From contig CAJTTM010000009.1 in the NCBI GenBank assembly GCA_910579135.1, forward strand, positions 1-64,000: a DNA stretch of 64,000 nt, given 5' to 3'. A program made the translations under genes and the position numbers. Of this stretch, positions 1-5,673 are shown one piece after another. This DNA is from an uncultured Erysipelotrichales bacterium (lineage in GTDB: Bacteria; Bacillota_I; Bacilli_A; Erysipelotrichales; Coprobacillaceae). Every line of letters starts with the position of its first letter. Position 1 is the stretch's first letter. The notes below the pieces were generated by a model. That model saw only the letters and a program-made list of their open reading frames with translations. It made no database searches and was not told the DNA's origin.

Positions 1-53
1 CATTGTCCTTTTTTGATAGACTGTATTAATATTTTATTTCGTTACAGCCTCTT

Positions 54-89
54 TTATAATATCTTAATCATTTTAATATGTGGACAATA
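54..89 (-). pseudogene. Displaced original 3' end of the GNAT gene
   Basis: Read leftward, this stretch encodes YCPHIKMIKIL and then a stop. The intact GNAT gene at 10985-11407 ends YCPHIHMRKTLK-stop, and the two share 14 identical bases over the YCPHI codons. I infer that the island inserted into the 3' end of GNAT, supplied a substitute tail on the right, and left the native tail stranded here. Similarity continues at codon level beyond the identical core, as expected when an element carries a mimic of its target. Confidence 0.6.
76..89. other. Left attachment core (attL)
   Basis: ATATGTGGACAATA is identical to 11010-11023 and in the same orientation. It lies at the junction between the displaced GNAT tail (54-89) and island DNA. 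The left copy is 114 bp from the left arm-type repeats, close to the 101 bp seen on the right. Confidence 0.6.
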
Positions 90-202
90 AGCTATTAAAA
101 AATCAATGAAATTATTCAATGTATTTATGTGTTATCTTACAATTAATTTTATATTCTATAACATTTTAAAGTTAATATATGGTACTTCACTATATGTACG
201 AA

Positions 203-226
203 CTACCCCAAAATTACCTCACAAAA
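203..226 (+). repeat. Left arm-type integrase site (tandem TTACCCCAAAA-like)
   Basis: CTACCCCAAAA is followed directly by a degenerate second unit. The 15-mer TACCCCAAAATTACC at 204-218 recurs exactly at 10889-10903 near the other end. Direct repeats at similar distances inside both attachment cores are what arm-binding sites of Tn916/lambda-type integrases look like. Confidence 0.55.
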
Positions 227-396
227 GTAGAATATCATTTCTACTTTTTTATCTTGTCTTATCACTTGCAATACCTACTTTATTGCATTTTCTCGCTGTT
301 CCCTCACTGCTCATTCTTTGTTCGTTGTTAATAAACATCAATTTCTTGTTAATCATCAGTATACTTATTACTCATAGTTACACTCCCATTAAATAA

Positions 397-436
397 AAAA
401 TGTGAAAAATAGATTGACCATTCTATTTCCCACATC
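397..436 (-). terminator. Terminator of the KAP ATPase gene
   Basis: Read leftward, a long imperfect stem (ATGTGGGAAATAGA with TCTATTTTTCACAT) is followed by TTTTTTATTT. It lies about 130 bp after the KAP stop codon. Confidence 0.65.
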
Positions 437-564
437 ATTTATATATGATTTTCATAAGCAAGTTCTTATGAGGTACTTATGTTATATTATGATTATACTT
501 TATTTGTTAAAAACTGTTACTCTTGGATTTAAAAAATATTTAATTCCACAATGTTATCATTTAA

Positions 565-1851
565 CTATTCATTTATGAAAATATAAAACTTAGAATAGTA
601 GCCTCTATTATTATTATTGAAATACAAGAGAAAGTAATATTTATCTTTAATTAAGTTTATTATTTTTTTTATATTTTCATCTTTAGAATCTTTATAATAC
701 TGATAATAAATCCTAAAATATACACGCAATGCTTTCTCTACAGGATCAGTAATTTTTTTAGATGGAATATAATTCCATGGTAATGATTTTTTTAAGTAAA
801 ACTCCAATCTTTTTATATCCTTAACTGATTCATAAATAATAGGAGAAATACTATTTTCGATTTTATGTATATCCATTAAAATGCCGTTCATTTTTTCTAT
901 AGATATAAAAGCAAGCATAACTTCAACAACAGATATATAATCACTCATTTTCTTATCACCAAAACATATTAAATGTTTTTGTATAAGATCATTAAATTTT
1001 TGAACAATTTCTCGTATATTCATATTATATAAAAAACATCCCACAATAGTCAAAATAGAAATATCATCTTTAACATCAAACATTTTAAAGTAATCGTCAA
1101 ATCTTAATCGGAGTTTATAAGGATCTATTTTTGTATTTTCAATAAGAAAATATTTATCAATAAACTTCTTTAAATACTCACTTGCTTGATATTCATTTCC
1201 ATAAATTTTCTTTATTGAATTCTCAAGTTGTTTTTTGTCACATGCTATAATCACTATAATATTCAAAACATCTTTAAATAATAAATACAATCTCTCTAGT
1301 ACTTTAATTGCATATTCTGGCAAACATCTATCTAATTCATCTACAAGAATAATTGTAGTGCCCTTATTATTCTCTCTAATATTATTTGAATTAAATCCAG
1401 TCAATCCATTTTTAAAATCTAAGATATAATGTTCTAGTGATTTATAATCTTGATTTTTTCTTTTCTTTAATGGGGATATAGCGAAGCCAAAAAAATTAAC
1501 TTTAAAACTCATATTAATCCCCATATCAATACTATATCTTTTCAATATTTCGATAGTAGTTCGATCAATATCTCGAAAATGATTTAATTGATCATTTATG
1601 CTGCTTATTATAGCAATCAATGGTTCTGGATAAAAACTATTTGCCCAACAATTGTATTCCACCACATTATTAGTAAATATTATATCTTTTTTAAGTATTT
1701 TTAGCAAAGTTGTTTTGCCACTTCCCCACTCACCATCAATCATAATAAAACTATTTTTAGTACTTTTCTTTATTATATCTATTGTTTCCTTTAGTTTTTT
1801 GCTATCCTGATATCTATACAAAATATCTATAACATCATCTTCTTTTTTCAT
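565..1851 (-). CDS. KAP-family P-loop NTPase (candidate defence cargo)
   Basis: This 428-aa protein has Walker A GEWGSGKT at about residues 40-47 and Walker B TIILVDELDRC at 166-176, the two hallmarks of KAP NTPases. Many KAP proteins carry membrane helices between these motifs, but here the insert (about 60-160) looks soluble. KAP proteins include PifA, which excludes phage T7, and the ATPase of Qat defence systems; none of the Qat partners is present. The gene is the last one before the left attachment site, is preceded by a terminator, and has its own extended -10 promoter, so it is transcribed apart from the island's main operon. I infer cargo, plausibly anti-phage; the exact function is unknown. 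Confidence 0.7.
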   Translation of the reverse strand: MKKEDDVIDILYRYQDSKKLKETIDIIKKSTKNSFIMIDGEWGSGKTTLLKILKKDIIFTNNVVEYNCWANSFYPEPLIAIISSINDQLNHFRDIDRTTIEILKRYSIDMGINMSFKVNFFGFAISPLKKRKNQDYKSLEHYILDFKNGLTGFNSNNIRENNKGTTIILVDELDRCLPEYAIKVLERLYLLFKDVLNIIVIIACDKKQLENSIKKIYGNEYQASEYLKKFIDKYFLIENTKIDPYKLRLRFDDYFKMFDVKDDISILTIVGCFLYNMNIREIVQKFNDLIQKHLICFGDKKMSDYISVVEVMLAFISIEKMNGILMDIHKIENSISPIIYESVKDIKRLEFYLKKSLPWNYIPSKKITDPVEKALRVYFRIYYQYYKDSKDENIKKIINLIKDKYYFLLYFNNNNRGYYSKFYIFINE

Positions 1852-1882
1852 GATTTCTCCCTCCTTAACAACTATTTAATAA

Positions 1883-1888
1883 ATTATA
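1883..1888 (-). promoter_or_regulatory. Extended -10 promoter for the KAP gene
   Basis: Read leftward the sequence is TGGTATAAT, an extended -10 box 32 nt before the KAP start codon. No clear -35 box lies at the usual distance, which fits an extended -10 promoter. Confidence 0.45.
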
Positions 1889-1965
1889 CCATTATTTTAA
1901 ACATTTTTTATTTCCAACTGACTAAATACTCTATAAGTTTTTACAGAAATAGATACCATAATAAA

Positions 1966-1987
1966 CAAAAAAGCTCACTAGGAGCTT
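1966..1987 (-). terminator. Terminator ending the island's leftward operon
   Basis: AAGCTC-CTAGT-GAGCTT followed by a T run when read leftward. It overlaps the stop codon of the 197-aa coiled-coil gene and separates that operon from the KAP gene. Confidence 0.7.
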
Positions 1988-2579
1988 ATTTAATAATATA
2001 ATTTAAACTATCATCAAAGTTATTTTCAATAAAATCTTTCATTCCAACAAGAGCGATATCAACCATATTGTTTGTTGATCCAAACTCTACATATTCTCTT
2101 ACTTGTTCTTTTTCCTTATTGAGATATTTAATTGTCATTTGAGAACGAGTTTGTTCTATGAATGGTATTAATCTTGAATTGCTTGAACTAATTGCACCAT
2201 TGATTAATTTTAAAGCATATAAATCATCACTATAATTATCCTCAATGATTTCCTGTAAATATGGTTCATCATACGCTCCTAGTTCAATTCCTTTAACAAT
2301 ATTACTTAGCCCAACTTGGTAGCTTGTATCAGTCATTCTCTTTTTCATTTCCTTTTTATCATTTTCTTGAGCATTTAAAATCACTTGATCTATGATTGTG
2401 TTCATTGCATTAGAATATGTTGCTTCCAATTTGTTCATATTATCCTTTAACGTTTGTTTTTTCTTTTCCTTGCCTTCAGGAGTAAAATCATTGCTACTAT
2501 CAATACTATTCATAGCATTAACGATTTCTTTTCTTTTTGTTTCATATTCATTTAATAATTTTAAAAATTTTTTCTTCAT
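1986..2579 (-). CDS. Coiled-coil phage-like protein, unknown
   Basis: A 197-aa charged protein with a predicted helical, coiled-coil N-terminal half (residues 1-90, rich in K/E/N) and a more globular second half. I do not recognise a named domain. It resembles the 213-aa product of 3360-4001 in size and layout, though not clearly in sequence. Small coiled-coil proteins of this kind are common in the late part of phage and satellite operons, where scaffold-like or capsid-redirecting proteins occur; that role is only a suggestion. The gene starts 24 nt after the RinA-like gene and is the last of its operon. Confidence 0.55.
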   Translation of the reverse strand: MKKKFLKLLNEYETKRKEIVNAMNSIDSSNDFTPEGKEKKKQTLKDNMNKLEATYSNAMNTIIDQVILNAQENDKKEMKKRMTDTSYQVGLSNIVKGIELGAYDEPYLQEIIEDNYSDDLYALKLINGAISSSNSRLIPFIEQTRSQMTIKYLNKEKEQVREYVEFGSTNNMVDIALVGMKDFIENNFDDSLNYIIK

Positions 2580-2603
2580 GTTTTTACCTCTTTTCTAATT
2601 TTT

Positions 2604-2951
2604 TTAAATTTCTAATTTATCTATTGCGTTATATAATTGTTTTCTTACATTGTTTTTTGTCATATTCAATGTCTTAGCTATATCCTCTATTGAATAATCT
2701 AATAAAAATAAATAGCTTAAAAAAGCATTATCACCAATAAGAGAATCTATTTCAATATAGGTCATCATCATTTTTTCATAGGCCTTGTCTTTATCATGAA
2801 TACGTTCAGCCATACTCTTATGTACTGTTGATTTAATTTTGTTAATATCAATAGATTCTACACTCTTTAATTGTTGATTCAGCACTTCATATTTTCTTCT
2901 TGCCCTGATAAATCGACTGAGATATTTTATCTTTTCTTTTCTGCTTTTCAT
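2604..2951 (-). CDS. RinA/DUF1492-like sigma-region-4 regulator
   Basis: This 115-aa protein has a basic helical N-terminus and a C-terminal HTH of the sigma-70 region 4 type (YSIEDIAKTLNMTKNNVRKQL, residues about 86-106). Small phage late-gene activators such as RinA, ArpU and DUF1492 proteins share this plan. It starts inside the end of the upstream gene, overlapping by 65 nt, behind AAGGTGA. In a satellite such a protein could respond to, or stand in for, the helper phage's late activator. Confidence 0.6.
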   Translation of the reverse strand: MKSRKEKIKYLSRFIRARRKYEVLNQQLKSVESIDINKIKSTVHKSMAERIHDKDKAYEKMMMTYIEIDSLIGDNAFLSYLFLLDYSIEDIAKTLNMTKNNVRKQLYNAIDKLEI

Positions 2952-3243
2952 GATCTGTCACCTTCTCATCAATATATCTATACCATAGAACAAGGCGCTC
3001 TTTACCATTAAAGATCTTTTCAATAAATCGTATGATATTGGCCATGTTTTGCTTTATATCGTCCATCTTTTGAATGTAATCAATATTTATATCTTTCTTG
3101 CTATTGGTTGACTTAACTATATCAAATGTTATACTTTTTAAATTTTTCATCTTGTTTTCATAATATCGTAAATCACATTCAAGGCTTTTATACTGTTTAA
3201 GCCTGTATTGTATACACTGTATTTGTCTTTGCTTCTTATTCAT
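2887..3243 (-). CDS. RinA-like regulator lacking its C-terminal HTH
   Basis: A 118-aa protein with a coiled-coil N-terminus and the motif ERLVLWYRYIDE at about 82-93, which in RinA/DUF1492-type activators usually leads straight into the HTH. Here the frame instead runs through the start of the next gene and ends in a lysine-rich tail. It is either a truncated copy or a genuine partner of the 115-aa protein that supplies the HTH. The start follows GGAGA. Confidence 0.5.
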   Translation of the reverse strand: MNKKQRQIQCIQYRLKQYKSLECDLRYYENKMKNLKSITFDIVKSTNSKKDINIDYIQKMDDIKQNMANIIRFIEKIFNGKERLVLWYRYIDEKVTDHEKQKRKDKISQSIYQGKKKI

Positions 3244-3261
3244 TCTATATCTCCAGCTAGT

Positions 3262-3290
3262 AAAAAAAGAGGCGTTTCATTCACCCCTCT
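3262..3290 (-). terminator. Terminator after the scaffold-like gene
   Basis: Read leftward, AGAGG...CCTCT stem followed by seven T. It lies just after the 23-codon gp10 relic and before the RinA-like pair. Confidence 0.6.
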
Positions 3291-3295
3291 ATTCT

Positions 3296-3367
3296 TTATT
3301 CATAATAGGCCATATTATCATCAAGTCTTTTTAATTGTCTAAAATTACAGTTTCCCCATTTAGCCAT
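3296..3367 (-). pseudogene. N-terminal relic of an HK97-gp10-type phage gene
   Basis: A 23-codon frame reads MAKWGNCNFRQLKRLDDNMA and ends YYE-stop. The opening resembles, from memory, the N-terminus of HK97 gp10-type head-tail completion proteins (MAKWG.C.FKQLKKLQ), which are normally over 100 aa. It overlaps the stop of the 213-aa gene by 8 nt and is followed by a terminator. I infer that only the 5' stub of a structural gene survived, as if morphogenesis genes had been deleted between here and the terminator. A functional micropeptide is the alternative. Confidence 0.4.
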
Positions 3368-4001
3368 TATAAACATCGTTCTCAAAAACACGTTCATTTA
3401 TATCATAAATAAATTCTTTGCTCATAAATGGATAGATACATTTGTCATATTCTTCCAATGTTCCATCATCTATAAGCATTGCTATATACTCATATGAATT
3501 AGGATAATCAAAGAAATGGTTAACTTTTCTTTGTATTTCATTAGTATTTTCTAAAATATCATCAGATGAAATGACATCTAAATTTCTTACATTTTCATTT
3601 TCTTTTAATGCAATTATTAAACTTCTAATTTCTAAGTAATTATTTTTATATTTTCCAATAAATGCATCAACTTCTGTTTTAGTGATTTTATTACCTAAAA
3701 ATTTTATAAGTTGTAATGTTTCAGCAAAATCACTAGAAAGTTTTTGAGTAATGATTTTAGTTACTGAATCCTTGATTATTGTAAACTTACTATCGCAATA
3801 TTCTTTTCCCTTATTTTTCATTTCCTGAATATCATTTTCAAAATTAACTTTTAATTCATCAAGTAAAGGTATTGCTTTTGTTTGATGATAAGTTTCTCTA
3901 ATGTCTTTTTGATCATTTTTATACTTTTCAACTCTTTCTTTATACTCCTTGTCAAAAATTTTCAAACTTTCTTTAATTGCTAATAAATTTTTATTTTTCA
4001 T
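3360..4001 (-). CDS. Coiled-coil phage-like protein, unknown
   Basis: A 213-aa acidic/lysine-rich protein. Residues 1-75 form a likely coiled coil (KIFDKEYKERVEKYKNDQKD), followed by a helical middle and a C-terminal part rich in Tyr and Asp. I recognise no family. Its position just before a gp10-like stub and its scaffold-like composition hint at a link to virion assembly, but no sequence motif proves this. Translation ends within the start of the 23-codon relic. A strong hairpin with a T run lies upstream at 4052-4102, so the gene must be expressed by readthrough or from a promoter close to its start. Confidence 0.5.
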   Translation of the reverse strand: MKNKNLLAIKESLKIFDKEYKERVEKYKNDQKDIRETYHQTKAIPLLDELKVNFENDIQEMKNKGKEYCDSKFTIIKDSVTKIITQKLSSDFAETLQLIKFLGNKITKTEVDAFIGKYKNNYLEIRSLIIALKENENVRNLDVISSDDILENTNEIQRKVNHFFDYPNSYEYIAMLIDDGTLEEYDKCIYPFMSKEFIYDINERVFENDVYNG

Positions 4002-4051
4002 GTTTATTTCCTTCCTTCTCTTCCTCTATTTCTTCTATATGGTGGTATAGA

Positions 4052-4176
4052 AAAATAAAAAGACATAGCAACAACATATTGCACTTTATGAAGTGCTATG
4101 TCATTCCCATGTCATATATATGTATCAAATATATAACTTCCAAGAGAGTGATCCTTGGGGTACTTTTATTTACCTG
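4052..4176 (-). ncRNA. Candidate small RNA in island
   Basis: Leftward from a TATAAT box at 4187-4182, about 125 nt contain no good ORF. It has a CCAAG/CTTGG hairpin and then a stem GACATAGCA / TGCTATGTC (4062-4070 with 4094-4102), with an inner CACTT/AAGTG stem, ending in TTTTTATTTTTC. Promoter, internal hairpin and intrinsic terminator in a non-coding stretch support an sRNA or an attenuated leader for the 213-aa gene. Confidence 0.4.
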
Positions 4177-4418
4177 TAATTATTATATCATAATTCTTTA
4201 TCTTTGGCTAGAAATATAATCAAAAGAAAAGCATATGAAATTAATCATATACTTTCAATTATCAAGCATTAAACGTCATGGATTTATTATGTATTTATTA
4301 AAAATTTCTTAGAAGCCTTAATATTAAATCAAAAAAACAAATACATAGATAATAATGCTTTGTGAATATGTCTGGGCTCTATGCCCAACACTATTATAAC
4401 ACACTATATATAGAAAAT

Positions 4419-4440
4419 CTTAACATTTCTTAACATTTTT
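4419..4440 (+). repeat. 22-bp direct repeat (partner 4630-4651)
   Basis: CTTAACATTTCTTAACATTT plus TT occurs here and at 4630-4651, each with an internal tandem of CTTAACATTT and a similar CTATATA-containing upstream flank. The two copies bracket the 42-aa ORF, which suggests a duplicated segment or a mobile small cassette. Confidence 0.6.
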
Positions 4441-4445
4441 ACAAA

Positions 4446-4473
4446 AAAGGCCACTTAATCGTGGTCTTTCATT
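4446..4473 (-). terminator. Terminator after the 42-aa ORF
   Basis: Read leftward, GACCAC-GATTAA-GTGGCC followed by TTTTTTG. It immediately follows the stop codon of the small ORF and closes the replication-side operon. Confidence 0.7.
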
Positions 4474-4474
4474 G

Positions 4475-4603
4475 TTATATATGCTTTTTATATTGGCCTT
4501 TAGTATTCTTCGATAGCTTTATCTTGTCCGTTTTGTTTTGGATCAGTAAGAGGAACTTCTTAAGCTCCTCATCTTTTTCATATGATACTTTTATTTTAAT
4601 CAT
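4475..4603 (-). CDS. Small 42-aa phage-type ORF
   Basis: A 42-codon frame opens MIKIKVSYEKDEELKKFLLL and ends KGQYKKHI. It has AGGTGATTGAA before the ATG and a terminator right after the stop. The beginning (IKVSYEK..EELKKFL) is like short conserved ORFs that I associate with replication regions of Firmicutes phages; the function is not known. It lies between two copies of a 22-bp direct repeat. Confidence 0.55.
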   Translation of the reverse strand: MIKIKVSYEKDEELKKFLLLIQNKTDKIKLSKNTKGQYKKHI

Positions 4604-4630
4604 TTCAATCACCTATATACTCTAAAAACC

Positions 4631-4795
4631 TTAACATTTCTTAACATTTTTCTTCTTGAGGTTGCATTTGATATACTGATAAACCAACTTAAACACCTCT
4701 TTCACACCATCTTCAGGTGCATAACATACAAGATAATGAGTTGTATTAGGTTTATTATAAATAAAGCTTATAGGGGCTTTCTGTACCTTAATCAA
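4631..4795 (-). CDS. Small hypothetical protein (54 aa)
   Basis: Basic protein with no known domain (IKVQKAPISFIYNKPNTTHY at the start, a lysine-rich C-terminus). The chosen start is a TTG overlapping the previous stop (TTGA) behind AAAGGGG. A TTG 33 nt further upstream is in frame, but its ribosome binding site would lie inside the coding part. The overlap with the 111-aa gene implies translational coupling in the replication operon. Confidence 0.5.
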   Translation of the reverse strand: MIKVQKAPISFIYNKPNTTHYLVCYAPEDGVKEVFKLVYQYIKCNLKKKNVKKC

Positions 4796-5127
4796 AGTCC
4801 TACCCCTTTCTTTACTTCTTCCTCCCAATCTTTTAGATCATTTAATGTTTTAGGAAGTTGTCCTTCATGTGCTTGTGCATATGATTTCATGTTATGAAAA
4901 GTTGCTAATGCATTCCATTTGATTTTGTCCCTTTCACATTCTCTACCTTTCATTTCTCCAAAATTGAATGCTAACATCATACAAGCGAAAATATCATTAC
5001 TTCCAAAGTGTTCAGGATTAGCTCTAATAACTCTTTGATAGTTTCTATTATCTGTAAATGTTGTCTTTCCTAATATAGCTAATTGTTCATCAACATAATA
5101 TTGATGTGTGTCTTTTATTGTTTTCAC
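4792..5127 (-). CDS. Small hypothetical protein with FNFG..GR motif
   Basis: A 111-aa protein of unknown function. Residues about 53-63 read LAFNFGEMKGR, and the 66-aa neighbour has VAFNFGYAIGR in the same style. The two may be diverged relatives, the shorter one keeping mainly the motif region. The C-terminal third is acidic, with K-D-W-E-E. It follows the TTGGTAG repeat region and precedes the 54-aa gene with overlap. Confidence 0.55.
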   Translation of the reverse strand: MKTIKDTHQYYVDEQLAILGKTTFTDNRNYQRVIRANPEHFGSNDIFACMMLAFNFGEMKGRECERDKIKWNALATFHNMKSYAQAHEGQLPKTLNDLKDWEEEVKKGVGL

Positions 5128-5178
5128 TTTTTTATATTCCTCTCTTTCTTTTTTCTAAAGAGAATGTTACAATCCATA

Positions 5179-5269
5179 TTGGTAGTATTGGATTATAACC
5201 TCTCTAAGATATATGTTTTAACTCAATATCGTTGGTAGTGATATAGAGCTATATTTTATGTGTTGGTAG
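5179..5269 (+). repeat. Three TTGGTAG repeats before the 111-aa gene
   Basis: TTGGTAG occurs at 5179-5185, 5232-5238 and 5263-5269 in a short non-coding gap between two small genes. Their function is unknown; they may be protein-binding sites for replication or transcription control. Confidence 0.45.
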
Positions 5270-5275
5270 CACGTT

Positions 5276-5476
5276 TTATATCGTACTCTTTGTACTTTGG
5301 TTATTTTTTACACTTCTACCTATGGCATAACCAAAATTGAATGCCACATTTAAAGCACTATAATCACAACCATATAACTTCTTTATCTTTAATAAGATAT
5401 CTATGTAGTTTTCGTTTGTGGTGAATGGTGCTTTTATGATTTTTGATACAAGATTATCAAGTTTTAAGTTTCTCAT
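5276..5476 (-). CDS. Small hypothetical protein with FNFG..GR motif
   Basis: A 66-aa protein starting at MRNLKLDNLV, chosen because GAAAGAGA precedes it. The open frame extends upstream, but that part runs through the iteron region and is unlikely to be translated. Residues 44-54 contain VAFNFGYAIGR, echoing the neighbouring 111-aa protein. No known domain. It sits directly beside the putative origin and may be an accessory replication protein. Confidence 0.5.
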   Translation of the reverse strand: MRNLKLDNLVSKIIKAPFTTNENYIDILLKIKKLYGCDYSALNVAFNFGYAIGRSVKNNQSTKSTI

Positions 5477-5507
5477 TTTTTCATCTCTTTCTATGTATAG
5501 TGACATT

Positions 5508-5670
5508 TTGAGAAAATTGAAGAAATATGCCCTTAAAATCAACGTTTTTACAATTTTCTCAAGTTGATAATTATGAAGCATTTGAGAATTATTAATAACT
5601 ACCAATTTTCTCAAGTTGATAATTATGTAAAAGTATTGATATAATCAACATTTTTTATCAATATTCTCAA
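5508..5670. repeat. Iteron cluster, candidate replication origin
   Basis: A 25-bp perfect direct repeat lies at 5551-5575 and 5603-5627, each beginning CAATTTTCTCAA. A third version CAATATTCTCAA is at 5659-5670. Inverted versions are TTGAGAAAATTG at 5508-5519 and a partial one at 5582-5593. A second repeated motif, AATCAAC(A/G)TTTTTA, is at 5537-5550 and 5644-5657, with a longer 22/23 match at 10954-10976. The cluster lies immediately after the prim-pol/helicase gene, where SaPI-type islands keep their origin. Confidence 0.6.
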
Positions 5671-5673
5671 TTT

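Larger units (their letters stand above)
90..564. other. Left end of island, no convincing gene
   Basis: This stretch holds no supported gene. It contains the arm-type repeat at 203-226, a 10-bp-stem hairpin at 223-248 (AAAAGTAGAA / TTCTACTTTT) and the KAP terminator at 397-436. A leftward 29-codon frame at about 240-330 has no good ribosome binding site. The rest is AT-rich 3' region of the KAP gene. Confidence 0.5.
4103..4474. other. Intergenic stretch between sRNA and 42-aa ORF
   Basis: No gene is supported here. The stretch holds the candidate sRNA's 5' part and promoter (4176-4190), AT-rich filler, one member of a 22-bp direct repeat (4419-4440) and a terminator (4446-4473). Confidence 0.5.

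Noticed and set aside
106..396. A 96-codon hydrophobic rightward frame at the left island end
   Set aside because: It has no ribosome binding site and crosses the arm-type repeat and a hairpin; hydrophobicity comes from AT-rich composition.
5508..5670. CRISPR array reading of the repeats after the prim-pol gene
   Set aside because: There are only two long repeat copies with mixed orientation of the shorter core and no cas genes; iterons at an origin fit better.
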